Assembly: GCF_000455825.1 (NCBI RefSeq)
Contig: NZ_ATAO01000079.1
Coordinates: 1-35,266 of the forward strand
Origin: Microbacterium maritypicum MF109
Lineage (GTDB): Bacteria; Actinomycetota; Actinomycetes; Actinomycetales; Microbacteriaceae
Length of the DNA stretch: 35,266 nt
Reading direction: 5' to 3'
Made by a program: the position numbers and the translations under genes. Positions within the stretch are counted from its first letter, which is position 1. Each line of letters begins with the position of its first letter. Below, one piece after another: positions 6,668 to 13,584 of this stretch. The notes beneath the pieces were generated by a model. That model was not told the origin of the DNA and did no database searches. It saw only the letters and a program-made list of their open reading frames with translations.

Positions 6668-7318
6668 TTACTCTGAGGCCCGTTTGTACGGCTCTGGCGC
6701 GTCGGGGATCGGATCGTCGCTACCGGTCTCGATGATCCGGCGGCGCTCGTCGATGGTTTCGAGGTTGGCGATCGTCGCGTCTGCGTCGCGCTTTCGCGCT
6801 CGCCATGCGACGAGCACACGACGAACAGATCCGTACTCGACCCGCTGCGCCTCGAAGTCCTTGAGGAAGTTCAGCTCATACAACACCTCGCGGCATCGTT
6901 CGGCCACGCGTCGATCGTCGCCGTTGGTGAGAACGACCAGCATCTCGACCGCCGTGTCGATTCCCTCGCGCGCCGGCGAATCAGGCATCTCTCTTGGTGT
7001 TGTTGGTCCGGATCCGAGGAGCGCGCTGAGACGATCCGCCTCTGCGAACTGCCACGACCTGAGGTCTTTGACGAACCGCGTGTACTCCTGCGAGTACTTC
7101 TGCACTTCGCGGATCAGCTCAGAGACCGCGACGTCGATTTCGCCGCGGTTCCGCGTCTTCAATTCGTGCCGGTACAAGGCGATGCTGGTCGCCCCGGCAG
7201 CTACCGCACCGACGAGCGTGGCGAGCAGTGTAAGCCAGAAGGTGCTTGCATCGCTGTCGCTGATGGCGCGCGCAATCTGCTCGAGCTCGCAGCTGATGGG
7301 GTACTTGTCGCAGTCCAT
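6668..7318 (-). CDS. membrane-anchored moron, unknown function
   Basis: This 216-residue protein is encoded on the strand opposite to all surrounding genes. It has a short N-terminus with two cysteines (C3, C10), one membrane helix at about 27-49 (FWLTLLATLVGAVAAGATS) and a long charged helical cytoplasmic domain at 50-216. The start at 7318 is chosen because the membrane helix would otherwise be preceded by a shadow of the HNH gene, and a -10-like TAGAGT at 7331-7326 ends exactly 7 nt upstream, suggesting a leaderless mRNA. By eye it is less GC-rich than its neighbours. The isolated reverse orientation with its own promoter is typical of morons expressed from the prophage. A role in superinfection exclusion or anti-phage defence is possible but unproven. 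Confidence 0.7.
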   Translation of the reverse strand: MDCDKYPISCELEQIARAISDSDASTFWLTLLATLVGAVAAGATSIALYRHELKTRNRGEIDVAVSELIREVQKYSQEYTRFVKDLRSWQFAEADRLSALLGSGPTTPREMPDSPAREGIDTAVEMLVVLTNGDDRRVAERCREVLYELNFLKDFEAQRVEYGSVRRVLVAWRARKRDADATIANLETIDERRRIIETGSDDPIPDAPEPYKRASE

Positions 7319-7325
7319 GGGCCGC

Positions 7326-7331
7326 ACTCTA
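7326..7331 (-). promoter_or_regulatory. -10 element of minus-strand moron
   Basis: TAGAGT on the minus strand fits the TAnnnT -10 pattern and lies 7 nt before ATG 7318. No good -35 is seen. It sits inside the 27-bp gap between divergent genes and next to the Shine-Dalgarno of the HNH gene. Confidence 0.35.
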
Positions 7332-7345
7332 TCGGGGGTGACCCG

Positions 7346-7744
7346 ATGAGCGCGCCGACGACGGGCACCCGCAACGCGGTCTATCAGCGCGACGAGCGCC
7401 GCTGCGCCGCGTGCGGCGTCATGGTGCTTACGTTCCAGCACCGCCGCGCGGTCGGGATGGGCGGATCGAAGAACGTCCCCTCGCCCGTCGATGGCCTGTC
7501 GCTGTGTGTGTTGTGTAACGCGGCCTGCGAGGGCGTGCTGCAGGCGCAGGCGCTCCGCTTCGGGTGGAAGGTGCGCCGCTGGGTGACGCACCCGGAGCGC
7601 GTGCCGGTGTTCTACCCGCTCGAGATGGCCTGGTATCGGTTCGAGGGCGTGATCCGCATCCGGATCTCGCGGGCCGTCGCGATGGAGATGGGCTGCGGCG
7701 TCTACGGCGCCGAGTGGCTGCTCTGGCATGAGGCGATCGCATGA
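7346..7744 (+). CDS. HNH-like nuclease domain protein
   Basis: This 132-residue protein has an HNH-type zinc-finger nuclease layout. C20-x-x-C23 is followed by the segment QHRRAVGMGG with H32 as the metal/catalytic histidine. The second pair is C54 and C57 in LCVLCN with N58. The C-terminal half is basic and aromatic. HNH proteins in this part of phage genomes are often replication- or recombination-associated or homing nucleases. The start ATG 7346 has a GGGGGTG Shine-Dalgarno. The final catalytic histidine of classic HNH proteins is not obvious, so nuclease activity is uncertain. The stop overlaps the next start by ATGA. Confidence 0.65.
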   Translation: MSAPTTGTRNAVYQRDERRCAACGVMVLTFQHRRAVGMGGSKNVPSPVDGLSLCVLCNAACEGVLQAQALRFGWKVRRWVTHPERVPVFYPLEMAWYRFEGVIRIRISRAVAMEMGCGVYGAEWLLWHEAIA

Positions 7745-7887
7745 GCGCCCCTCAGACGACCCCGACCGGCATCCGCATCATCGATTGTGCGCGGTGCGAA
7801 CGCCGGCACCCGGAGACGCGGAAGCACTGCAGCACGTGTGGGTCGCCGAGCATGTTCCCTCACTCGGTCCACGGAGGTGTTTCGTGA
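7741..7887 (+). CDS. small zinc-ribbon protein
   Basis: This 48-residue frame begins at an ATGA overlap and ends in a GTGA overlap with the next gene. It contains two CxxC knuckles (CARC and CSTC) separated by a basic loop, the pattern of a zinc ribbon. Small zinc-ribbon proteins of this size are frequent in actinobacterial phages and may bind nucleic acid. The exact role is unknown. Coupling on both sides supports it being a real gene despite its short length. Confidence 0.6.
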   Translation: MSAPQTTPTGIRIIDCARCERRHPETRKHCSTCGSPSMFPHSVHGGVS

Positions 7888-8186
7888 GCATCATCAGCGA
7901 AGCGTTCAACGCGTGGCGGGAGTGCCGTGCCGAGTACGACGACACGCTCTATGCGCAGTTCGTCGCCGCGGAGCAGGCTACCCGCGGTGCGATGCTCAAC
8001 GCCCGCGGCCGCGAGAAGGGTATCGACCCGTTCTCCCTGTTCATGGGGAACGAGCGGCGCGCACTCGCGTACGCCTCTGAGGAGCTCGTCGAGCACTGGG
8101 AGACGCACCCCCGGGTGACGTTCGCGAAGTTCGAGCGGCAGTGGCAGCGCGAACGCGAGGCCGAGCTCCTCCGGGACGCCGCATGA
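7884..8186 (+). CDS. hypothetical helical protein
   Basis: This 100-residue soluble protein starts at GTG 7884, preceded by a GGAGG Shine-Dalgarno at 7873-7877. It is strongly helical and rich in Arg, Glu and Ala, with a WETHP turn near residue 75 and a charged terminal helix (RQWQREREAELLR). It was not recognised. It lies in a chain of short overlapping genes that probably form one transcript. Confidence 0.6.
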   Translation: MSIISEAFNAWRECRAEYDDTLYAQFVAAEQATRGAMLNARGREKGIDPFSLFMGNERRALAYASEELVEHWETHPRVTFAKFERQWQREREAELLRDAA

Positions 8187-8428
8187 GCGCCGTGCTCGCC
8201 GCGGCGCCCGCAGACGTCGAGGAGAAGGACTGGGCGGCGAACCGCGAGGTCACGCTTGAGCGTCTCCGCATCGTCGACATGGTCCACGAGGGCAAGCCGG
8301 CATGCCGACTCTGCGGCCAGACCGTGAACCACCTCGACAAGTTCGGCCTGTGCTCGAAGATCTCGGACGCACACAAAGAGTGGCGCGGCGAGCCCGTGCC
8401 CCGCAAGAAGAAGGCAGGTGCCCGATGA
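8183..8428 (+). CDS. small zinc-finger protein
   Basis: This 81-residue protein begins in an ATGA overlap. The central segment CRLCGQTVNHLDKFGLC looks like a half zinc ribbon with three cysteines and a histidine, and the C-terminal tail is Lys/Arg-rich (PRKKKAGAR), consistent with nucleic-acid binding. No specific family is recognised. It is coupled to the genes on both sides. Confidence 0.6.
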   Translation: MSAVLAAAPADVEEKDWAANREVTLERLRIVDMVHEGKPACRLCGQTVNHLDKFGLCSKISDAHKEWRGEPVPRKKKAGAR

Positions 8429-8697
8429 ACGTCAAGCAGGAGATCCGAGACGCTGACCGTCGCATTCAGGAGCAGATCAACGTGAGTGCGCGTGCCGCCC
8501 TGGTCCGTATCGGCGTCGACGTCGACGCGATGGACCGCGAAGAGGCGGAGAAGCGAGCGCGCGTAGCACGCGAGTCGTTCGCAGCTTTCGGTGCCGCAGT
8601 CGGCTTCGCGCTCAACACCCTGATCGAATTCTCGACGGCGTTTGTGAGTGGTTTCGAGGCGGCCATGACTACCGAGGTCGAGGAGCTGGACCGATGA
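8425..8697 (+). CDS. hypothetical protein
   Basis: This 90-residue protein starts at an ATGA overlap. The first 50 residues are a charged amphipathic helix (EIRDADRRIQEQI and MDREEAEKRARVARE). A moderately hydrophobic segment at about 53-78 (SFAAFGAAVGFALNTLIEF) could be a membrane-associated or buried helix. No family was recognised. Confidence 0.55.
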   Translation: MNVKQEIRDADRRIQEQINVSARAALVRIGVDVDAMDREEAEKRARVARESFAAFGAAVGFALNTLIEFSTAFVSGFEAAMTTEVEELDR

Positions 8698-9773
8698 GCG
8701 CGATGCCCGAGTTCGCGATGACGTACGTGGTCTGGCACCCGGAGTCGATGACGTTGAAGATTGGCCGCGCGTGGGCCTGGTCGCGGGTGCAGCGGTGGCT
8801 CGACCGGGGTTGGTATCCGATCGTGTGCCAGCGGCGCACGGACGCGTCCTGGGAGCGCGAGGCGCTGCGCGTGCTGCGGCGCTGGTTCCCGCAGGCGTTC
8901 GAGTCCTGGGCGGATGCCGAGGACGTGCTCGGCCCGGGCGGGAAGGGCTTCACGGAGTGCTTCACCGTGCAGCCGGAGGATCTGAATTTCGCTCTCGACA
9001 GGTGCATCGAGGGCTTCGCGAGAGGGAACGATGTCGACCAAGCAACGCATGATCAGCCCAGCCGACTTCGACACGCTGGCTCACGTGCCGGACGTCGCGA
9101 AGCCGTCGGCGATGTGGCTGTGGCTGAACCTCGACCCGTTGGGTCGGGGGCTACTGAATCCGGCGATGATCTCAGCGCTGATGTATCCGACGCTGGACCT
9201 GACGCCGGACGAGGTGTTCGAGCACCTGGTCGTGCTGACGGAGTCGGGGTTCCTGACGACGTATCTCGCACCGGATCCGGAATCGCGGGAGACCGTCGAG
9301 TGGATCCTGCTGCTGCACCCGCTGAAGGTGGACCTGCGCGGTACGAAGATCAGCACGCCGGAGCCGCCGCCGGCTCTCCATGGACCCTCCATGGCTATGG
9401 GTGGGGGCGGGCGCGCGAGGGCGCGGGGGAGCGCGCGGGAGCGGGCGCGAGCCGGGGTGTGGGCGGAGGACGCGGCGCGAGCCGCCGCCTGGGACGCCGT
9501 GCAGGAGGACCGGGAGCCGGCGCCAGAGCGCCCCGAACGTCCGGCCGTGCTGGATGCCCCGCCGATGTTCTGCGACGAACACATGCCTCGGGGCGCGGGG
9601 ACGAAGAAGTGCGGGCCCTGCAGGGACAGGCGTCTCCTTCGCGACGAGTGGATGCAGCGCCGGGTCTACGAGGACAGGCTCACCGAGTTCTACGAGCACG
9701 ACCAGCACGACGAAATCGAGGAGGTGTGGGGTGGAGACCCATTCTGATGCCCTCGCTGACTTCATCGAGATGA
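8694..9773 (+). CDS. GIY-YIG/T5orf172-like protein with overlong frame
   Basis: The first about 112 residues (to about 9033) look like a real globular domain. TYVVWHP and LKIGRAWAWSRVQRWLDRG resemble the start of the GIY-YIG-related T5orf172/MUG113 nuclease fold, and SWEREALRVLRRWF resembles its conserved Glu helix. Beyond that the frame stays open to 9773 but has the Arg/Gly/Ala-rich composition of a shadow frame, and it completely contains the better-supported gene at 9031-9747. The true product probably ends, or originally ended, near 9030-9052. A stop in another frame at 9050-9052 would fit a single-base frameshift. The start is ATG 8694 in an ATGA overlap. Confidence 0.45.
   Translation: MSAMPEFAMTYVVWHPESMTLKIGRAWAWSRVQRWLDRGWYPIVCQRRTDASWEREALRVLRRWFPQAFESWADAEDVLGPGGKGFTECFTVQPEDLNFALDRCIEGFARGNDVDQATHDQPSRLRHAGSRAGRREAVGDVAVAEPRPVGSGATESGDDLSADVSDAGPDAGRGVRAPGRADGVGVPDDVSRTGSGIAGDRRVDPAAAPAEGGPARYEDQHAGAAAGSPWTLHGYGWGRAREGAGERAGAGASRGVGGGRGASRRLGRRAGGPGAGARAPRTSGRAGCPADVLRRTHASGRGDEEVRALQGQASPSRRVDAAPGLRGQAHRVLRARPARRNRGGVGWRPILMPSLTSSR
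9031..9747 (+). CDS. winged-helix replication-type protein
   Basis: This 238-residue protein has an N-terminal domain (about 1-100) with the pattern of a winged-helix replisome organiser: WLWLNLDPLGRGLLNPAMIS, then a DEVFEHLVVLTESGFL recognition-helix region and a beta wing. An Arg/Ala/Gly linker follows at about 118-160. The C-terminal part holds a cysteine cluster (CDEH and CGPC, about 193-211) and charged helices ending in an acidic tail. It has its own ATG with an upstream purine-rich AGAGGGAACG. Phage initiator proteins often occupy this place before SSB, so a role in replication initiation is inferred, not shown. Confidence 0.6.
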   Translation: MSTKQRMISPADFDTLAHVPDVAKPSAMWLWLNLDPLGRGLLNPAMISALMYPTLDLTPDEVFEHLVVLTESGFLTTYLAPDPESRETVEWILLLHPLKVDLRGTKISTPEPPPALHGPSMAMGGGGRARARGSARERARAGVWAEDAARAAAWDAVQEDREPAPERPERPAVLDAPPMFCDEHMPRGAGTKKCGPCRDRRLLRDEWMQRRVYEDRLTEFYEHDQHDEIEEVWGGDPF

Positions 9774-9907
9774 CCGTCACAAGGTTCACGAAGGACCAGC
9801 AGTTCCGGGTCCGCCTCATGGCGGAGGCCGATGAGACCCCGCGGGAGACCGCACGCAAGATCGCCGCCGAGGCACATGCCGCGGCATTGAGGAGGACAGC
9901 ATCATGA
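9731..9907 (+). CDS. small helical protein
   Basis: This 58-residue frame starts at GTG 9731, with a very good Shine-Dalgarno, AGGAGG, at 9719-9724. It overlaps the previous gene by 17 bases and the next by ATGA. The product is an amphipathic helix pair with a DETPRETARKIAAEAHA segment. A shorter start at ATG 9767 is possible. No family is recognised. Confidence 0.55.
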   Translation: METHSDALADFIEMTVTRFTKDQQFRVRLMAEADETPRETARKIAAEAHAAALRRTAS

Positions 9908-10227
9908 CCACCACCGAGAACTACCACCACGTCGAGTTGAAGCTCGAGGGCGGAGAGTTGCACCGCGGGTTCACATGCACGGCACCCGAGGATGCTCCGT
10001 GCCGTCGTCGTCCGAAGGATGCCGACCGACGAGAGTCGTGGACCGCGGAGGAGGCGACCGAGTCGGGCCACCCGTGCTGGGCTTATGAGTGGGTCGGCGC
10101 CGTGGGCATCGAGGACGCGATCATCGGCACCGTCGACGACCAGGTGCTCGCGTCCGTCCCTGTGACGATCAGTTTCGAGGAGGGTGTGGGCATCGAGCCG
10201 ATCACGACCGCCGGGGAGGCCAGCTGA
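9904..10227 (+). CDS. hypothetical protein
   Basis: This 107-residue acidic protein begins in an ATGA overlap and ends sharing a base with the SSB start (TGATG). The N-terminal half has three cysteines ([18 protein letters not shown]) and Trp/Tyr, which may form a small zinc or core fold. The second half is beta-rich. It resembles small proteins seen next to SSB in actinobacterial phages, but I cannot assign a function. Confidence 0.6.
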   Translation: MTTTENYHHVELKLEGGELHRGFTCTAPEDAPCRRRPKDADRRESWTAEEATESGHPCWAYEWVGAVGIEDAIIGTVDDQVLASVPVTISFEEGVGIEPITTAGEAS

Positions 10228-10697
10228 TGGTGGGCGAAACGGTCATCACCGTCGTCGGCAACCTGACTGCTGACCCCGAACTGCGCTACACGCAGAACGG
10301 CCTCCCTGTGGCGAACTTCACGATCGCGAGCACACCGCGCAACTTCGACCGTGCAGCAAACGAGTGGAAGGACGGCGACGCGCTGTTCCTTCGGGCGTCG
10401 GTCTGGCGGGAGTTCGCCGAGCACGTCGCCGGCAGCCTGACGAAGGGCATGCGCGTCGTTGCGCAGGGCCGTCTGCGTCAGCGCTCGTATCAGGACCGCG
10501 AGGGGAACCAGCGCACGGCGATCGAGCTGGAGGTCGATGAGATCGGCCCGAGTCTGCGTTACGCGACTGCGCAGGTCACCCGTGCTGCGGCTCGCACAGA
10601 CGGCCAGGGCTCGACGACCGCGCCAGCGGCTCAGTCGGATCAGTGGGCGGCGGAGCCGCCGGCAGAAGGGAGATGGGGAGATGACACACCGTTCTGA
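10227..10697 (+). CDS. ssb: single-stranded DNA-binding protein
   Basis: This 156-residue OB-fold SSB coats single-stranded DNA in replication and recombination. The N-terminal domain carries typical family features: [19 protein letters not shown] at 4-22, [11 protein letters not shown], then [19 protein letters not shown] and [18 protein letters not shown] flexible Ala/Thr/Gln-rich linker leads to the acidic tip WGDDTPF, the interaction peptide by which SSB recruits partner proteins. The ATG shares a base with the upstream stop. The gene lies beside the replication-type protein and the other early genes, as expected. Confidence 0.95.
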   Translation: MVGETVITVVGNLTADPELRYTQNGLPVANFTIASTPRNFDRAANEWKDGDALFLRASVWREFAEHVAGSLTKGMRVVAQGRLRQRSYQDREGNQRTAIELEVDEIGPSLRYATAQVTRAAARTDGQGSTTAPAAQSDQWAAEPPAEGRWGDDTPF

Positions 10698-11073
10698 GGT
10701 CTACGGGATTGCGATGAAGATGCTCGACGGGCTCCCGGAGGGGTCCGTGGTACTCGACTCGGACGGGGATGCCTGGCAGAAGCAGGACGTCCGCTGGACG
10801 AGTGTCGTGCGCGCGGCGAACACGGAGCTCATGGGGTCGAACTCGCTCGCCATCCTCACCCCGTTGACCGTCGTTCACCGCGGCTTCGAAGCCGAGGTGC
10901 AGGGTGAACCGTCCGACGCGCAGGTGCAGAAGTTGCAGGACGAACTCGAGTACCGGGTCCGCACCGCTGCCGCTCTCGCGAAGGGTGGGCACGACATCGA
11001 CGAGGAGGTGCGAGCGGGGCGCGAGCGAATCGGCAAGCACGCCGCCGCTCTTCGAGCTCGGGGTGTGCGATGA
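10681..11073 (+). CDS. hypothetical protein with GEPSDAQV motif
   Basis: This 130-residue protein starts at ATG 10681, overlapping the end of ssb by 17 bases, with a GGGGAG Shine-Dalgarno. The N-terminal half is a compact beta-rich domain ([15 protein letters not shown]), and the C-terminal half is a helical region with the motif [17 protein letters not shown] at about 80-96. The core QGEPSDAQV recurs in the gene at 12227-12790. The function is unknown. The stop overlaps the next ATG. Confidence 0.6.
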   Translation: MTHRSEVYGIAMKMLDGLPEGSVVLDSDGDAWQKQDVRWTSVVRAANTELMGSNSLAILTPLTVVHRGFEAEVQGEPSDAQVQKLQDELEYRVRTAAALAKGGHDIDEEVRAGRERIGKHAAALRARGVR

Positions 11074-12011
11074 GCGACCGCTACTGCATCCGTGGATGTC
11101 TCCGGCGCGGCGAGCACTTCGCGACCTGCGACCGGCACGGCGAGAACTACAAGGGCGACAACCCGTGCGCGGGATGCGCTCAGGTCGATGCCCGTGACGG
11201 GGTGCTGATCTGTGAGCGCTGCTATCGGCGTCTGCGCCGGCACCTCGAGGATGCTGCGGACATCGTCGGTCACCTGCGGTCGATCGCTGACCCGACGAAG
11301 GCCGCGGCGTTCGATCGGATCCGTGTGCAGTCGTCGTCAATCGAGATCCCGGCGCCCGTTGCCGCTGACCTGATCGACGCGTCGAACGACATCACCACGA
11401 CGTTGAACATGTGGGCGAACCACGTCGCGGGGGAGGACCGGCCCGGTGCTGGCCTCCCGGCCGGTGCGATGGCGGATGCTGCGCATGCCGTGGTGCAGCT
11501 CGCGGTCGACGTGATCCTCGACGAGCTCGACGTGCTGGCGAACGACTCGCACCAGGTGGACGCGCTCTGCGACGGTGTGATGGTCGTTCATCGTGACGCC
11601 CCGGACGTGTGGACGGTCGCCGACGCCGCGGTGCGCTGGCCGCTCGACGACGCGCCCCGGTGGGCACAGGCGGCGTGCCCGGTCTGTGACCTGATGGCGG
11701 TGCGTGTGCAGCCTGGCCGCAACGGGCGCCCGTCGCGCTATCGGTGCACGACGTCGGACTGCGAGTGGGAGGCGAACTCGAACGATGACGGAGGCCTGTG
11801 GGCTTCCGTGTTCGCTGAGCCGACACCGCCGGAGATCCGCCCGCACGACCCGTCCCTGTTGACCCTCGTCGACGCTGCACGCCTCGTGCACCGCGAGCCC
11901 GGAACGGTGCGCGGCTGGGTGAAGGCCGGCGACCTGGAGCCGCACCTTGGCCGGTACCGCGAAGCGGACGTGCTGGCCGTAGCGGCGCGCAAGAGGGGAG
12001 AGGCCGCATGA
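11070..12011 (+). CDS. zinc-ribbon protein with C-terminal HTH
   Basis: This 313-residue protein begins in an ATGA overlap. The N-terminus has a cysteine-rich domain (CIRGC, ATCDRH, CAGCAQ, CERCYRR, about 6-53). The middle is helical. A second zinc ribbon (CPVC and CTTSDCEW) lies at about 203-236, and the end (about 265-305) is a MerR/helix-turn-helix-17-like DNA-binding domain, LVDAARLVHREPGTVRGWVK. The layout suggests a DNA- or RNA-binding regulator or replication accessory factor. It is followed by a second small protein of the same HTH type, so the two may be related in function. Confidence 0.62.
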   Translation: MSDRYCIRGCLRRGEHFATCDRHGENYKGDNPCAGCAQVDARDGVLICERCYRRLRRHLEDAADIVGHLRSIADPTKAAAFDRIRVQSSSIEIPAPVAADLIDASNDITTTLNMWANHVAGEDRPGAGLPAGAMADAAHAVVQLAVDVILDELDVLANDSHQVDALCDGVMVVHRDAPDVWTVADAAVRWPLDDAPRWAQAACPVCDLMAVRVQPGRNGRPSRYRCTTSDCEWEANSNDDGGLWASVFAEPTPPEIRPHDPSLLTLVDAARLVHREPGTVRGWVKAGDLEPHLGRYREADVLAVAARKRGEAA

Positions 12012-12223
12012 AGACCTGGCTGACGTTGACGGAGGCGGCCGAGCGGATCCGCGCCGAAGGGACCGCGCTGGCCTCTGCTGAGCGTCGTATTCGTCGGTGG
12101 ATCGAGGCGGGTGAGCTCGCCCCACTCGCGGGCCGCGTGCGCACGGCGGATCTGCTCGCCACGGAAAAGAAGATGCGGTCGCGTCGCGGCCGTCCCCGCA
12201 AGAATGCACAGATTGGGAATTAA
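12008..12223 (+). CDS. excisionase-like HTH protein with AT-hook
   Basis: This 71-residue protein has a winged HTH of the excisionase/MerR type (LTLTEAAERIRAEG and RRIRRWIEAGEL) followed by a basic tail with the AT-hook motif RRGRPRKN. Size and fold fit a recombination directionality factor or a small regulator. Serine-integrase directionality factors are diverse, so this is only a candidate partner for the integrase at 34-1479. It starts in an ATGA overlap with the preceding HTH-bearing gene. Confidence 0.6.
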   Translation: MKTWLTLTEAAERIRAEGTALASAERRIRRWIEAGELAPLAGRVRTADLLATEKKMRSRRGRPRKNAQIGN

Positions 12224-12256
12224 CCCGTGACTATTCACTCTGACGGAATTAACCCG
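12216..12256 (+). repeat. 12-bp direct repeat around a start codon
   Basis: GGAATTAACCCG occurs at 12216-12227 and again at 12245-12256, 29 bp apart. The first copy ends on the G of the GTG start of the gene at 12227. The sequence is AT-rich for this genome, so it could be an operator or a duplicated translation-initiation segment. Confidence 0.75.
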
Positions 12257-12790
12257 CGCGACAACGAGAAGCTGATCGACGCTTCGGAGGCGATGACGGC
12301 GGACGAGATTCACCAGCATCCGATGGCCGCGCTCGACAAGCTCCGCGCACTGGCTCGTGAACTGCGCGCCGCCGACAAGGCGCACACCCCTACCGACGAC
12401 GAGCGGGAAGCGCTGCGCATCGCGCACCTCGACGCACGGCAGGCCGCTTACCGCGAGGATCGCGCGCTGTGGTTCCGGGACTACGACAACGCTCCGGAGA
12501 TCGCGACCAATGCGTTCTTCCGCGGGTGGGATGCTGCTGTCGATGGCGGCTTCCGTCGTTCCGAGCACGCAGCGTTCGAGCCGCAGGGCGAGCCGTCCGA
12601 CGCGCAGGTCGATCCGTGGATACCTCACGCGAGGCGGGCACTGCACATCCATGACACATGGGGCACCCCCGACGACCCGGACGGGAAGACCAGGCCAATG
12701 TCGGACTACACCGAACTGAGCGCGCGTATGGCGAACACCCTGCGTGCCGCTCTCGCCGCCACCGAAGAGGGAGGGAACACCGATGTGTGA
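12227..12790 (+). CDS. hypothetical protein with GEPSDAQV motif
   Basis: This 187-residue soluble helical protein starts at GTG 12227, three bases after the previous stop. Residues about 20-90 are charged helices (RALARELRAADKAHTP). An FRDYDN...FFRGWDAAV segment follows, a pattern seen in many actinobacterial phage proteins. The motif QGEPSDAQV at about 120-128 is shared with the gene at 10681-11073. The Shine-Dalgarno is poor, and translation may rely on coupling to the upstream stop. Function unknown. Confidence 0.62.
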   Translation: MTIHSDGINPRDNEKLIDASEAMTADEIHQHPMAALDKLRALARELRAADKAHTPTDDEREALRIAHLDARQAAYREDRALWFRDYDNAPEIATNAFFRGWDAAVDGGFRRSEHAAFEPQGEPSDAQVDPWIPHARRALHIHDTWGTPDDPDGKTRPMSDYTELSARMANTLRAALAATEEGGNTDV

Positions 12791-13064
12791 CCACGTGAAC
12801 GAGCCGGGGGGCCGGGAGGCCGCTATGACCGTGATCGAGCGGGATGAATCGGGCAGGCCGACGGTTTGGTGTGATCCCTGCATCGCGCCCATCGTTGGCG
12901 CGTTGAACGCCGGTGGTATCCACACCATCGCGTCATGCTGCGGACATGGCAGGAACGACTCGACTATCGGCCTCACCGACGGACGTTGGCTCGTCATAGC
13001 GGCCGAACCACCGATCGCTTACGAGCACCGCGCAACCACCACCGAGCAGAAGGGGAACGTCTGA
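12783..13064 (+). CDS. small cysteine-rich protein
   Basis: This 93-residue protein starts at ATG 12783 after a GAGGGAGG Shine-Dalgarno. An internal ATG at 12825 also has a good Shine-Dalgarno and begins just before the conserved part. The core has CDPC, then ALNAGGI and SCCGHG followed by a DGRWLVI strand, a pattern common among small actinobacterial phage proteins of unknown function and probably metal-binding. The stop shares a base with the next start (TGATG). Confidence 0.65.
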   Translation: MCDHVNEPGGREAAMTVIERDESGRPTVWCDPCIAPIVGALNAGGIHTIASCCGHGRNDSTIGLTDGRWLVIAAEPPIAYEHRATTTEQKGNV

Positions 13065-13210
13065 TGGAGATCTTGGTCATGGCTTTCGTAGTCATCGTTT
13101 CCGGGTTTATCGGGGATCGAGCGGGGGCGGCGATCCTCGAAGTTCGTCGGCTCAAGCGTCTTCGTGACGAGCGCGCCGTCACCGAGCAGGGAGAGAACGC
13201 CGATGCCTAA
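13064..13210 (+). CDS. small membrane protein
   Basis: This 48-residue protein starts at the ATG of a TGATG junction. A single hydrophobic segment at about 3-26 (ILVMAFVVIVSGFIGD) precedes a strongly basic/acidic cytoplasmic helix. The C-terminus ENADA is encoded by the Shine-Dalgarno of the following gene. Function unknown. Confidence 0.55.
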   Translation: MEILVMAFVVIVSGFIGDRAGAAILEVRRLKRLRDERAVTEQGENADA

Positions 13211-13496
13211 GCCATTGCGATACGCCGAGGTCTACGAAGGCCTGCAGGCGGCGACCGTCGAAGAGCGCGAGCATGGCGGGTTGTACGCCTTCACGCCGCG
13301 CATGGGGCGCACGTCGGCCCTGGTCGATTGCCCGTTCTGCGGGCGCGCTGTCGAGGTCTTCACATGGTCGCTGGCAGGTGGCGGCAAACGGTGCGAGTGC
13401 GGCGCGCTGTTCGGTCGCGTGACCTCGTATGCGCGCCGTGCCGAGCCCGCCACCCCGGGAGAGAACCGAGAGGAACCGAACCGCAATGAGCGTTGA
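13203..13496 (+). CDS. zinc-ribbon protein
   Basis: This 97-residue protein starts at ATG 13203, overlapping the preceding gene, with a GGGAGAG Shine-Dalgarno. The central CPFCGRA and CECGALF pairs form an evident four-cysteine zinc ribbon. The C-terminal tail is Arg/Glu/Asn-rich and encodes the next Shine-Dalgarno. It may bind nucleic acid. No specific family is recognised. Confidence 0.6.
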   Translation: MPKPLRYAEVYEGLQAATVEEREHGGLYAFTPRMGRTSALVDCPFCGRAVEVFTWSLAGGGKRCECGALFGRVTSYARRAEPATPGENREEPNRNER

Positions 13497-13584
13497 AGAC
13501 AGGATCGCATTTCAGGACGGGTTCGTGATGAACGCCGAGGGACAGTGGGTGCCTCGCGAGCAGGGAGAGGCGGAGAACCGATGA
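13486..13584 (+). CDS. very small hypothetical protein
   Basis: This 32-residue frame lies between two overlapping genes. It starts at ATG 13486 (Shine-Dalgarno GAGAGGAA) and ends in an ATGA overlap. The product, with the aromatic segment GFVMNAEGQWVPREQ, is too short to classify. Similar short DGFVMNADGQWVP-like peptides would be worth looking for in related phages. Confidence 0.45.
   Translation: MSVEDRIAFQDGFVMNAEGQWVPREQGEAENR

Noticed and set aside
11738..12997. 419-residue minus-strand frame
   Set aside because: Covers several coupled plus-strand genes and has no recognisable motif.
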